Positions 36,136 to 43,763 of a stretch of 43,763 bases of DNA are shown here, piece by piece (positions within the stretch are counted from its first letter, which is position 1; every line of letters starts with the position of its first letter). This DNA is from Gemmatimonadota bacterium (GTDB lineage Bacteria > Gemmatimonadota > Gemmatimonadetes > Gemmatimonadales > GWC2-71-9), in NCBI GenBank assembly GCA_003223415.1, contig QHUY01000060.1, positions 1-43,763 of the forward strand, read 5' to 3'. The notes beneath the pieces are model-generated. The model was not told the DNA's origin and ran no database searches. It saw nothing but the letters and a program-made list of their open reading frames with translations. A program made the translations under genes and the position numbers.

Positions 36136-36785
36136 GGATGGCGCCCGAGGGCTGGCCGTTCATCGCGATCGGCTGGGGGCTCGCCGCCGTCGGCGTCTGG
36201 GCCGCGCTGCGGACCAGCCCATGGTGGTGGCTCGTCGGGGGGCCACTGCTCGTGATCGCGGTATGGCTGCTCGTCTTCTTCCGCGACCCCCTGCGCACCG
36301 GCCCGCGGGGGGACGGGGTGGTGATCGCGCCGGCGGACGGGAAGGTCGTGAGTGTGGTCGAGGCCGACGAGCCGATGTACCTGAAAGCACGCGCGCAGCG
36401 GGTCTCGATCTTCATGAGCGTGTTCGACGTGCACGTCAATCGCTATCCGGTGGCCGGGCGCGTCGAGCTGGTGCGTTACAACCCTGGCCAGTTTCTCCAC
36501 GCCGCCGCAGACAAGGCGAGCCTGGACAACGAGCAGGCTTCGATCGGCATCCGCGGGCCGCGCGGCCCCGTGCTGGTGCGCCAGATCGCCGGGCTGATCG
36601 CCCGCCGGATCGTCACCGACGGCAAGGTCGGCGACAGCGTCGGCCAGGCGGCCCGGCTGGGGATGATCCGGTTCGGCTCGCGGGTGGACGTCTTTGTCCC
36701 GCTCACTAGCCGGCCGCTCGTCCGGGTGAAGGTGGGCGACCGCGTGGCCGCCGGAGCGACCGTGCTCGCGGAGTTCGGCACGTGA
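36132..36785 (+). CDS. psd: Phosphatidylserine decarboxylase, short form
   Basis: Makes phosphatidylethanolamine from phosphatidylserine in the inner membrane. 217 aa, the short form, with two N-terminal membrane helices, IAPADGKVVSV, FMSVFDVHVNRYP and autocleavage site Gly182-Ser183 (IRFGSRVDVF), which would give the pyruvoyl cofactor. ATG overlaps the purC stop; the longer track start is out of the coding region. Directly precedes pssA, its substrate supplier. Confidence 0.95.
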   Translation: MRMAPEGWPFIAIGWGLAAVGVWAALRTSPWWWLVGGPLLVIAVWLLVFFRDPLRTGPRGDGVVIAPADGKVVSVVEADEPMYLKARAQRVSIFMSVFDVHVNRYPVAGRVELVRYNPGQFLHAAADKASLDNEQASIGIRGPRGPVLVRQIAGLIARRIVTDGKVGDSVGQAARLGMIRFGSRVDVFVPLTSRPLVRVKVGDRVAAGATVLAEFGT

Positions 36786-37663
36786 GGCCGCCGCCGTTCC
36801 GGACCAACGTGCGGCGGGTGGTGATCATCGTGCCGAGCCTGTTCACGCTCTTCAACCTCTTCTTCGGGATCTGGTCGATGGTGCTGGCGTCCAAGGGGAC
36901 GCCCGCCGACTTCTACCGGGCGAGCTGGTTCATCGTCTTCGCCGGGGTCCTCGATTCGCTCGATGGCCGCCTGGCCCGACTTTCCAACACGGGCACCCGC
37001 TTTGGGGCGGAGCTCGACAGCCTCGTGGACGTGGTGAGCTTCGGGGTGGCCCCGGCCTTCCTCATGTACGAGCTCGCGTTCGCGTCGATGGGTGCCGGCG
37101 CGTGGGTGTTCTGCTACTTCTACGTGATGGGGGCGGCGATCCGGTTGGCGCGCTTCAACCTCACCCAGGCCGGGCGCGCCAAGACCGCGTTCGTGGGCCT
37201 GCCCTCGCCGGCCGCCGGCATGACCCTGGCGACCTACTTCCCCTTTACGACCACCGCGCTCTACCAAGCACGGCTGGCGCATCTCCCCTGGCCGCTGCTG
37301 CTGTCGCTCCTGATGATCCTGCTCACCATCCTCATGGTCAGCAACGTCCGCTACGCCGCGGTCCCACGGGCGGGGTTCCGTACCGTGCGGGGCGTCTTGG
37401 GGCTGCTGTTCATCTTGAGTATTCTCTTTTTCGGCATCTGGCAGCATGACGAATTCTTCTTCCCCTTGGGCGTCGCGTACATGGCGTACGGGGTGCTGCG
37501 CGCGGCACTGCTGGGGCTGTTCGCGACGCCGGACGAGGACGAAGAGGCGGAGATCGCGGGCCCCATCGTCCTTGGGGACAGCGATCGGCGAGCGGACGCC
37601 TATGGCGAGCCGCGTCGCGGGCACTTCTCGCAGGGAGGCGGGGAGGGGGGAGGCAGCCGCTGA
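36782..37663 (+). CDS. pssA: CDP-diacylglycerol-serine O-phosphatidyltransferase
   Basis: Makes phosphatidylserine. 293 aa polytopic membrane protein with the CDP-alcohol phosphotransferase motif DGRLARLSNTGTRFGAELDSLVD near residues 60-82 and about eight helices. The cytosolic tail after residue 250 is acidic then Gly-rich (GGGEGGGSR) and is not conserved-looking. GTG start overlaps psd (GTGA); its stop shares one base with purS. Confidence 0.95.
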   Translation: MRPPPFRTNVRRVVIIVPSLFTLFNLFFGIWSMVLASKGTPADFYRASWFIVFAGVLDSLDGRLARLSNTGTRFGAELDSLVDVVSFGVAPAFLMYELAFASMGAGAWVFCYFYVMGAAIRLARFNLTQAGRAKTAFVGLPSPAAGMTLATYFPFTTTALYQARLAHLPWPLLLSLLMILLTILMVSNVRYAAVPRAGFRTVRGVLGLLFILSILFFGIWQHDEFFFPLGVAYMAYGVLRAALLGLFATPDEDEEAEIAGPIVLGDSDRRADAYGEPRRGHFSQGGGEGGGSR

Positions 37664-37917
37664 TGGCCGCGTTTCGGGTGGAGGTCCGCGTGATGCCGCG
37701 TGCGTCGCTGCTCGACCCGCAGGGGCAGGCCGTGGAGCACGCACTCCACGCCCTGGGGTTCGCCGAGGTCGGCACGGTGCGGGTGGGCAAGCACCTCGTG
37801 CTGCAGCTCATCGCGGCGAGCCGGGACGAGGCCACCGCGCGCGCCCGCAGCATGTGTGACCGCCTGTTGGCCAATCCGGTGACGGAGGACTTCGAGGTCG
37901 CCGTGGAGAGCGCCTGA
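37663..37917 (+). CDS. purS: FGAM synthase PurS subunit
   Basis: 84 aa small subunit that bridges PurQ and PurL in the split phosphoribosylformylglycinamidine synthase. Typical pattern: FRVEVRVMPRASLLDPQGQAVEHALHALGF, then VRVGKHLVLQL, and a C-terminal NPVTEDFEV. One-base overlaps with both pssA and purQ. Confidence 0.95.
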   Translation: MAAFRVEVRVMPRASLLDPQGQAVEHALHALGFAEVGTVRVGKHLVLQLIAASRDEATARARSMCDRLLANPVTEDFEVAVESA

Positions 37918-38633
37918 TGGAACGCGTCGCGGTGGTCGTGTTCCCGGGCTCCAACTGCGACGCCGACACGCTGGCGGCCGCGCGCGAGGCCGGCACGGAC
38001 GCCTACTTCGTCTGGCACCGCGACACCGACCTGCAGCGGGCCGACATCGCTATCCTCCCCGGTGGCTTCAGCTACGGTGACTACCTGCGGTCCGGAGCGA
38101 TCGCCCGCTTCTCGCCGATCATGCGCGCCGTCGCGGCCCACGCGCAGGCGGGCGGGCCGGTGCTGGGCATCTGCAACGGGTTCCAGATCTTGTGCGAGGC
38201 GGGGCTGCTGCCGGGGGGATTGATGCGCAATGCGCGACTCAAGTTCCTCTCGCGGCCGGTGCGGGTGCGCGTCGAAGCGACCGACACGCCCTTCACCCGC
38301 CTGTACGGCCCCGGCGAGGAGCTGACGGTCCCGATCGCCCACGGGGACGGCCGCTACGTGGTCGATCCGCGCGCGGCGGCCGAGCTCGAAGCCGGCGGGC
38401 GGGTGGTCTGGCGTTACCTCGGCGACAACCCGAACGGCTCGACCAACGACATCGCCGGCGTGTGCAACGCCGGCCGCAACGTGGTGGGGATCATGCCGCA
38501 CCCGGAGCGCCGCACCACTCCGGTTCTGGGCGGCCAGGACGGAGCCCGTGTCTTTCATTCCATGGAGGCTCGTCATGCGACGCAGCACGCTGGCGCTGTG
38601 CGCGCTCTTGGCAGTCAGCACTCTCGGGTGTGA
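37917..38633 (+). CDS. purQ: FGAM synthase glutaminase PurQ
   Basis: Class I glutamine amidotransferase releasing ammonia for PurL. 238 aa; nucleophile Cys86 in GICNGFQ, catalytic His and Glu in MPHPER, plus FPGSNCDAD and PGGFSYGDYLRSG. The last 20 residues (after VFHSME) look non-conserved and lie in the 59 bp overlap with the next gene. Confidence 0.97.
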   Translation: MERVAVVVFPGSNCDADTLAAAREAGTDAYFVWHRDTDLQRADIAILPGGFSYGDYLRSGAIARFSPIMRAVAAHAQAGGPVLGICNGFQILCEAGLLPGGLMRNARLKFLSRPVRVRVEATDTPFTRLYGPGEELTVPIAHGDGRYVVDPRAAAELEAGGRVVWRYLGDNPNGSTNDIAGVCNAGRNVVGIMPHPERRTTPVLGGQDGARVFHSMEARHATQHAGAVRALGSQHSRV

Positions 38634-39216
38634 CCAGATCAACAAGATCAAGGCCAACGTCCAGGCCGCGATCGACAAGCGGCGGGGCCGCACGCGTGCG
38701 ACGCCCACGCAGACCGCGACAGTGTCGGGCGACACGGCCAAACATCCCGCCCCCGGGGCGTCCCCGGCGGCGGCACCGCAGGCACCGGGCACCAGGGCGC
38801 CCCAGCCCGTGAGCGGCGCACCGGCACCACCCCCCTCCCGCCCGTCTGCCCCCCCCCCGGGGGGTGGTGGCCGAATCGAGCAGTTCCCCGGCGCGCCGCA
38901 CGCAGTGCGGGACGTGCCCTACAACTCGTCCGACACGGGGACCGTCGCGCCAGGCATGAGCGAGCGCCAGGTGTACGAGTTGTGGGGCAGGCCGGCGGCG
39001 ATCCGTCGCGAGGGCGAGTACACGTATCTGTTCTTCCCCAACAGCTGCGAGCGCACCTGCGGCACGTTGGACCTGGTCACGCTGCAGAACGACCAGGTGG
39101 TGGACGCCATCGTTCGCTGGCCCGGTCACGGGTACAGCGGGCAGTCCTCCTCGCCACCGGGCAAGAAGCACGGGCCGACCCGCGGCGGCGACACCCTGAA
39201 GATCCACAGTTCGTGA
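38575..39216 (+). CDS. Lipoprotein with SmpA/BamE-like C-terminal domain, hypothetical
   Basis: 213 aa from MRRSTLALCALLAVSTLGC; this ATG has GGAGG seven bases upstream, better than the track start at 38548. Lipobox STLGC gives a lipid-anchored Cys. A long Ala/Pro/Thr-rich linker (residues about 45-110) leads to a compact domain with VAPGMSERQVYELWGRP and REGEYTYLFFPNSC, recalling SmpA/BamE-like lipoprotein domains, plus a Cys pair (CERTC). Its place inside the purine operon is unexplained. Confidence 0.8.
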   Translation: MRRSTLALCALLAVSTLGCDQINKIKANVQAAIDKRRGRTRATPTQTATVSGDTAKHPAPGASPAAAPQAPGTRAPQPVSGAPAPPPSRPSAPPPGGGGRIEQFPGAPHAVRDVPYNSSDTGTVAPGMSERQVYELWGRPAAIRREGEYTYLFFPNSCERTCGTLDLVTLQNDQVVDAIVRWPGHGYSGQSSSPPGKKHGPTRGGDTLKIHSS

Positions 39217-39545
39217 CGACGCACAAGAAGCCGAGCCAGAACGAAGACGAGTACTTCGCCAAGCGCGACGCGGAGCTGCTACGCCAGCATCGGCAGGCGG
39301 CGCAGCGCGCCGCGACCGAGGCCGAGCGCAAGTCCCACTACATGAAGTGCCCCAAGTGCGGCTACGACCTCCTCACGGGCGACTGGCACGGCATCCAGAT
39401 CGACCAGTGCACCCACTGCCACGGGCTGTGGCTCGACGCCGCCGAGGCCGAGGCTCTGGTGAAGCATCCTGAGCCGACCATCTTCGGGCGGGTGTTTCGC
39501 GCGGTGATGCGGGGCGTCTCAGGGGCGCGGGCCTCCGACTCGTGA
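39213..39545 (+). CDS. zf-TFIIB-domain small protein
   Basis: 110 aa from the GTG overlapping the lipoprotein stop (GTGA). A charged helical N-terminus ([21 protein letters not shown]) is followed by a zinc ribbon: [11 protein letters not shown] and [18 protein letters not shown], the zf-TFIIB pattern. Many bacterial proteins of this type have no known role. The track ORF starting at 38982 adds a foreign frame. Confidence 0.85.
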   Translation: MTTHKKPSQNEDEYFAKRDAELLRQHRQAAQRAATEAERKSHYMKCPKCGYDLLTGDWHGIQIDQCTHCHGLWLDAAEAEALVKHPEPTIFGRVFRAVMRGVSGARASDS

Positions 39546-41806
39546 CCCGGGCGACGCCCTGCCGGGGCGACCCGCCCATCACGCCGGAGCTCGTGCGCGA
39601 GCACAATCTCACCCCAGCAGAATACCGCCGCATCGAGGCGATGCTGGGCCGCGCACCCACCTTCGCCGAGTTGGGCATCTTCTCGGCGCTGTGGAGTGAG
39701 CACTGCTCCTACAAGCATTCCCGGCCGGTCCTGAAGACCCTTCCCACGACCGGTCCGCAGGTCGTCCAGGGGCCGGGCGAGAACGCCGGCGTGCTCCGAC
39801 TCCCTGACGGCTGGGCGGTGGCGTTCAAGATCGAGTCGCATAACCACCCCTCCGCCGTGGAGCCCTACCAGGGCGCCGCGACTGGCGCCGGCGGTATCCT
39901 GCGTGACGTGTTCACGATGGGCGCGCGCCCGGTGGCGCTGCTCAACAGCCTGCGCTTCGGCCCGCTCGACGACGCCCGCAACCGCTACCTGCTTGCCGGC
40001 GTCGTCCGCGGCATCGGCGACTATGGGAACTGCGTGGGCGTCCCGACCGTGGGGGGCGAAGTGGACTTCGCGCCCCGGTATGACGGCAACCCGCTCGTCA
40101 ACGCGATGTGCATCGGGGTGCTCAAGGAGAAGGACCTAATCCGCGCCGCCGCGCGCGGCGTGGGGAATGTGCTGCTCGCCGTCGGCTCGCGCACCGGGCG
40201 CGACGGTATTCACGGCGCCTCGTTCGCCTCCGCAGAGCTGACCCACGAAAGCGAGCGGCGCCGGCCCCAGGTGCAGGTGGGGGACCCGTTTACCGAGAAG
40301 CTCCTGCTCGAGGCGAGCCTGGAGCTCATCGCCTCGGGGCACATCGTGGCGATTCAGGACATGGGGGCCGCTGGCCTCACCTCGTCCTCGGCCGAGATGG
40401 CGGCGCGCGGCGGGGTGGGCGTGGAGATCGACCTGTCCCTGGTTCCTACGCGTGAGCCGGGAATGACGCCGTACGAGATTCTGCTCTCGGAGTCTCAGGA
40501 GCGGATGCTGGTCGTCGCCAAGGCGGACCGGGTGAAGGAGGTCCAGGCCATCGCGGCGAAGTGGGAGCTCGGTGCGACAGCCATCGGGCGCATCACCGAC
40601 GACGGCTTGTACAGGGCGACGTGGGGTGAGCAGGTCGTCGTCGAGATTCCCGGCCAGCGCTTGATCGACGATTGTCCCGTGTACGAGCCGGAGGCGAAGG
40701 AAGATCCGGCGGTGGCAAGGTTGCGAGCGATGTGCCCGAGCCCCGAGCCCCGAGCCCCGAGCCCCGAAGCAGCATTCCTCAAGCTCCTCGACCACCCCTC
40801 CATCGCGTCCAAGCGCTGGGTCTTCGAGCAGTACGACTCGACCGTCCAGGCAGGCACCGTGATCGCCCCCGGCGGCGACGCCGGGGTGATTCGCGTACGG
40901 GATGCCGCGTTCGGCGTCGCCGTCACGACCGATGGCAACTCGCGCTACGTCCTCCTCGACCCGTACGAAGGGGGGAAGGCGGCCGTCGCGGAGGCGGCGC
41001 GCAACGTTGCCTGCACCGGCGCCCGCCCGCTCGGCATCACCGACTGCCTCAACTTCGGCAGCCCGGAGCGACCGGCCGTCTTCTGGCAGTTCCGGGAGGC
41101 CTGCCGCGGTATCGCCGACGCGTGTCGCACCCTCGGCACGCCGGTCACGGGCGGCAACGTGTCCTTTTACAATGAGAGCCCAACCGGCGCGGTCGATCCC
41201 ACGCCCGTCGTCGGGATGGTCGGTCTGCTCAAGCGCGTCGAGCAGGCGGTACCGAGCCATGCCCGGCAGGCGGGCGACGTGGTGTTCGTGTTGGGCGAGA
41301 CGCGGCCCGAGCTGGGTGGATCGGCGTATTGGGAAGCGATCCACGGATTCGTGGGTGGCGAGCCGCCGCGGGTGGATCTCGAGGCCGAGCGACGGCTGAT
41401 CGATCTGCTCGTCGCCGGTGCCGAGCGCGGGCTGTGCCGGTCGGCGCACGACTGCTCGCAAGGCGGACTCGGCGTAGCCTTGGCTGAGGTCGCGATGGGT
41501 GGCCCCTACCAGGACGCGGGATTCGGAATGGACGTGGATCTGACTGCGTACTCCGCACCACGCACCTGGGAAGAGCTGTTGTTCAGCGAGTCGCACGGTC
41601 GCGCCGTGATCACGTGCGCGCCGGAGCGCGCGGCGGCCGTCGCGGCATTGGCGCAGGAGCTCGGCGTCCCGGCGTATCGCGCCGGCACGGTCGGCGAGTA
41701 CGATGGCTCCGTACGCCTTCAGCTCCGTGACGCTGTCGTCCATTGCGTCGTTCGCCGTCTCCGTGAGGTATATTTCACGGCGATCCCTCGACGCATGGGA
41801 GATTGA
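39542..41806 (+). CDS. purL: FGAM synthase PurL (small-type) subunit
   Basis: ATP-dependent amidation of FGAR. 754 aa, the short PurL that needs PurS and PurQ, both present upstream. Motifs: [80 protein letters not shown]. Between the two halves a Pro/Ser/Glu linker ([12 protein letters not shown], near residues 399-410) is encoded by a 7-bp tandem repeat. GTG start overlaps the zinc-ribbon gene. Confidence 0.97.
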   Translation: MTRATPCRGDPPITPELVREHNLTPAEYRRIEAMLGRAPTFAELGIFSALWSEHCSYKHSRPVLKTLPTTGPQVVQGPGENAGVLRLPDGWAVAFKIESHNHPSAVEPYQGAATGAGGILRDVFTMGARPVALLNSLRFGPLDDARNRYLLAGVVRGIGDYGNCVGVPTVGGEVDFAPRYDGNPLVNAMCIGVLKEKDLIRAAARGVGNVLLAVGSRTGRDGIHGASFASAELTHESERRRPQVQVGDPFTEKLLLEASLELIASGHIVAIQDMGAAGLTSSSAEMAARGGVGVEIDLSLVPTREPGMTPYEILLSESQERMLVVAKADRVKEVQAIAAKWELGATAIGRITDDGLYRATWGEQVVVEIPGQRLIDDCPVYEPEAKEDPAVARLRAMCPSPEPRAPSPEAAFLKLLDHPSIASKRWVFEQYDSTVQAGTVIAPGGDAGVIRVRDAAFGVAVTTDGNSRYVLLDPYEGGKAAVAEAARNVACTGARPLGITDCLNFGSPERPAVFWQFREACRGIADACRTLGTPVTGGNVSFYNESPTGAVDPTPVVGMVGLLKRVEQAVPSHARQAGDVVFVLGETRPELGGSAYWEAIHGFVGGEPPRVDLEAERRLIDLLVAGAERGLCRSAHDCSQGGLGVALAEVAMGGPYQDAGFGMDVDLTAYSAPRTWEELLFSESHGRAVITCAPERAAAVAALAQELGVPAYRAGTVGEYDGSVRLQLRDAVVHCVVRRLREVYFTAIPRRMGD
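40735..40767. repeat. 7-bp tandem repeat CCCCGAG in purL
   Basis: About 4.8 head-to-tail copies of CCCCGAG within the purL coding sequence. Seven bp units give a 21 bp/seven-residue coding period (PSPEPRA). Gain or loss of a single unit would shift the frame. Confidence 0.9.
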
Positions 41807-41815
41807 GAGCACGCC

Positions 41816-43222
41816 ATGTGCGGCATCATCGGTGTCTCGGGCGTCCCTGACGCGGCGCGACTCGCCTACCTCGGCCTCTACAGCCTGCAGCACCGGGGCC
41901 AGGAGTCGGCGGGGATCGTGGCCGTGGATGGTGCAGGCGTGGCCCGCTCGCACCGCGGCATGGGGCTGGTCGGCGAGGTCTTCACCGAGCAGGTCCTGGC
42001 CGGACTGCCGGGCGACGTGGCGATCGGCCATACCCGCTACTCGACGGCCGGCACCTCCGTCCTCGCCAACGCGCAGCCGGTGCTCGCCCGCTACCGCGAA
42101 GGCCCCCTCGCCCTCGGCCACAACGGCAACCTCACCAACGCCGCGCAGCTGCGCACCGATCTGGTCGCGAAAGGCTCGATCTTCCAGACGTCGTCCGACA
42201 GCGAGGTGCTGGTGCACCTCATCGCACGCTCCGAGGCGCGCGAGCCCGAGGATCAGTTGATGGACGCGTTTGAGCGGGTCGAAGGCGCGTACTCCCTGGT
42301 GATCACCGTCGGGCGCACGCTGTACGCGATCGTGGACTCCCGCGGCTTCCGGCCCCTCTGGCTGGGCCGCCTGGGGGGGGGGCAGGGTCACGTCGTGGTC
42401 TCGGAGACGTGCGCGCTCGACCTGATCGGAGCCACGCCGGTGCGGGAGCTCCAGCCCGGCGAGTTCCTGCGGATCCACGACGGCGCAGTGGACCAGCTGC
42501 CAGCGCTGCCGGCGAAGCCCCATCGGCGCTGCATCTTTGAGCTCGTCTATTTCTCCCGCCCCGACAGCACCATCTTCGGCCGCTCGGTAGACAAGGTGCG
42601 CCGGGCCTTGGGCCGCGAGCTCGCCCGCGAGCACCCCGCCCCGGGGGCCGACTGCGTCTTCAGCGTTCCCGACAGCTCCAACGCGATGGCCCTCGGCTTC
42701 GCCGAAGAAGCCGGGATCAAGCTCGAGCACGCCCTCATCCGCAACCATTACGTGGGGCGCACGTTCATCCATCCCGCCCAGGCCGTGCGCAACTCGAAGG
42801 TCAAGATCAAATTCAATCCGGTGCGCGAGGTGTTGCTCGGCCGGAACGTCGTCGTCGTGGACGACTCCCTGGTGCGCGGCACCACGAGCCAGGGCCTGGT
42901 GCAGATGATCCGCCAGGCGGGCGCGGCCCAAGTGCACTTCCGGGTCGCCTCGCCGCCGATCACGGGGCCCTGCTACTACGGGATCGACACGCCCAGCAGA
43001 GACGAACTGATTGCGTCGAGCAACAGCGTCGAACAGATACGTCAACACCTCGGCGTGGAGACGCTCGGGTATCTGTCGCTCGAGGGCATGCTGCGGGCGG
43101 CCGGCGGCGACCCGGCACAGTTCTGCCACGCCTGCTTCTCCGGGCAGTATCCCACCGCAATCCCCGACGACCTGACCGCGTCCCGGCACGCCGCGCCGCT
43201 CGTCACCGCCGTCTCGGTCTAG
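41816..43222 (+). CDS. purF: Amidophosphoribosyltransferase
   Basis: First committed purine step, PRPP to phosphoribosylamine. 468 aa. Nucleophile Cys2 (MCGIIG) is exposed after Met removal with no longer propeptide. Ntn domain: LQHRGQESAG, GHTRYST, GHNGNLTN. PRTase loop VVVVDDSLVRGTTS. Cysteines in RRCIFELVYFSRPDS, GPCYYGID and FCHACFSGQYP match the four [4Fe-4S] ligands of the Bacillus enzyme, so this is probably the iron-sulfur type. A ten-G run lies at 42373-42382. Confidence 0.97.
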   Translation: MCGIIGVSGVPDAARLAYLGLYSLQHRGQESAGIVAVDGAGVARSHRGMGLVGEVFTEQVLAGLPGDVAIGHTRYSTAGTSVLANAQPVLARYREGPLALGHNGNLTNAAQLRTDLVAKGSIFQTSSDSEVLVHLIARSEAREPEDQLMDAFERVEGAYSLVITVGRTLYAIVDSRGFRPLWLGRLGGGQGHVVVSETCALDLIGATPVRELQPGEFLRIHDGAVDQLPALPAKPHRRCIFELVYFSRPDSTIFGRSVDKVRRALGRELAREHPAPGADCVFSVPDSSNAMALGFAEEAGIKLEHALIRNHYVGRTFIHPAQAVRNSKVKIKFNPVREVLLGRNVVVVDDSLVRGTTSQGLVQMIRQAGAAQVHFRVASPPITGPCYYGIDTPSRDELIASSNSVEQIRQHLGVETLGYLSLEGMLRAAGGDPAQFCHACFSGQYPTAIPDDLTASRHAAPLVTAVSV

Positions 43223-43235
43223 GGCGGGGGCTGCC

Positions 43236-43763
43236 GTGCCGTCGCTCGAGCGGTTCGTCTACTTCTTCGGGCCGGGCCGGGCCGACGGCTCGGCCGCCAT
43301 GCGGGACGTGTTGTGCGGCAAGGGCGCGGGGCTCGCGGAAATGGCGAACCTCGGCCTCCCGGTCCCGCCCGGCTTCACGATCTCCGCGAAAGTCTGCATC
43401 GCCTACATCGAGACCGGCGCGTTCCCCCCGGCTTTGAAGGAGGAGGTCGCGCGCCACCTGAAGGCCCTCGAGCGGGCGGCCGGCAAGAAGTTCGGCAGTC
43501 CGACCAACGCGCTGCTCGTCTCGGTCCGCTCGGGGGCGGCGGTCTCGATGCCGGGGATGATGGAGACGATCCTGAACCTGGGCTTGAACGACGTGACCGT
43601 GCAGGGGCTGATCGCGGGCTCCAAGAACCCGCGCTTCGCCTACGACTCCTACCGCCGTTTCGTACAGATGTACGGCGACGTGGTCTTCGACCTCGGCAAG
43701 CAGCCGTTCGAGGAGGTGCTCGAGCAGTACAAGCGTCGCCGCAACGCCGAGCGCGACATCGAC
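43236..43763 (+). CDS. ppdK: Pyruvate, phosphate dikinase, 5' part
   Basis: First 176 codons of an enzyme interconverting pyruvate and phosphoenolpyruvate; the rest lies beyond the window. GTG start 13 bp after purF with G-rich sequence upstream; not in the ORF track because it is open at the edge. The N-terminal ATP-grasp region is clear: FVYFFGPGRADG, LCGKGAGLAEMANLGLPVPPGFTIS, SVRSGAAVSMPGMMETILNLGLND and YDSYRRFVQMYGDVV. Expected full length is near 900 aa. Confidence 0.95.
   Translation, partial: MPSLERFVYFFGPGRADGSAAMRDVLCGKGAGLAEMANLGLPVPPGFTISAKVCIAYIETGAFPPALKEEVARHLKALERAAGKKFGSPTNALLVSVRSGAAVSMPGMMETILNLGLNDVTVQGLIAGSKNPRFAYDSYRRFVQMYGDVVFDLGKQPFEEVLEQYKRRRNAERDID

Noticed and set aside
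40136-43189. 1017 aa minus-strand ORF opposite purL and purF
   Set aside because: Antisense shadow of two unmistakable genes; composition is His/Arg/Asp-rich low-information sequence typical of reverse frames in GC-rich DNA.

Overview
This is a very GC-rich window (about 70% G+C by eye) from a bacterial chromosome. Genes are tightly packed, with many 1-8 bp start/stop overlaps (ATGA, GTGA, TTGA, TGATG) and many GTG or TTG starts. I see no tRNA, rRNA, CRISPR array, prophage or transposase gene. Gene content is mostly housekeeping. An uncultured Gemmatimonadota-like or related diderm soil bacterium fits (lipoproteins and an outer-membrane-type protein, split PurS/PurQ/PurL, high GC), but the phylum is an inference.

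Layout. (A) 1-17255, minus strand, transcribed right to left: PTS EIIA-like protein, aspS, phoH, pgpH-like 7TM-HD, ybeY, two CorC/DUF21-CBS proteins, mgtE. Then comes an acyl-CoA mutase operon: meaB, mutase large subunit, a bacterial eRF1-like (baeRF) protein, the B12-binding subunit and a biotin-dependent carboxyltransferase. A tripeptidyl-peptidase-II-like lipoprotein subtilase follows and runs off the left edge. (B) 17306-19293, plus strand: outer-membrane-type protein and rlmN. (C) 19231-30438, minus strand: trpC, trpB, HEAT protein, HD-GYP protein, trpA, MCP-like receptor, folK, panB, panC, yqeK, LytR_C lipoprotein. (D) lexA on plus, divergent from trpC, convergent with trpD on minus. (E) 32308-43763, plus strand: truA, transaldolase, purB, purC, psd, pssA, purS, purQ, a lipoprotein, a zf-TFIIB protein, purL, purF and the start of ppdK.

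How the genes work together. Block A joins translation/RNA quality genes (aspS, ybeY, phoH) with c-di-AMP and Mg2+ related membrane proteins, then a B12-dependent carbon-skeleton rearrangement module. The mutase carries Phe50 and Gln168 at the positions that separate isobutyryl-CoA mutase (Phe/Gln) from methylmalonyl-CoA mutase (Tyr/Arg), so a methylmalonyl-CoA mutase label may be wrong. Block C interleaves tryptophan genes with signalling genes, followed by folate and pantothenate genes. Block E is a purine operon that also holds the two-step phosphatidylethanolamine pathway (pssA, psd).

Most unusual signals: the baeRF gene coupled inside the mutase operon; the Phe/Gln mutase signature; the TPP-II-like architecture; two copies of a 66-73 bp CTAG-ended inverted-repeat element; 8-bp GTCCGACN arrays that became protein sequence in meaB and the LytR_C gene; a direct-repeat candidate LexA operator in the lexA/trpC divergent promoter; and HEAT/HD-GYP/MCP genes inside the trp cluster.
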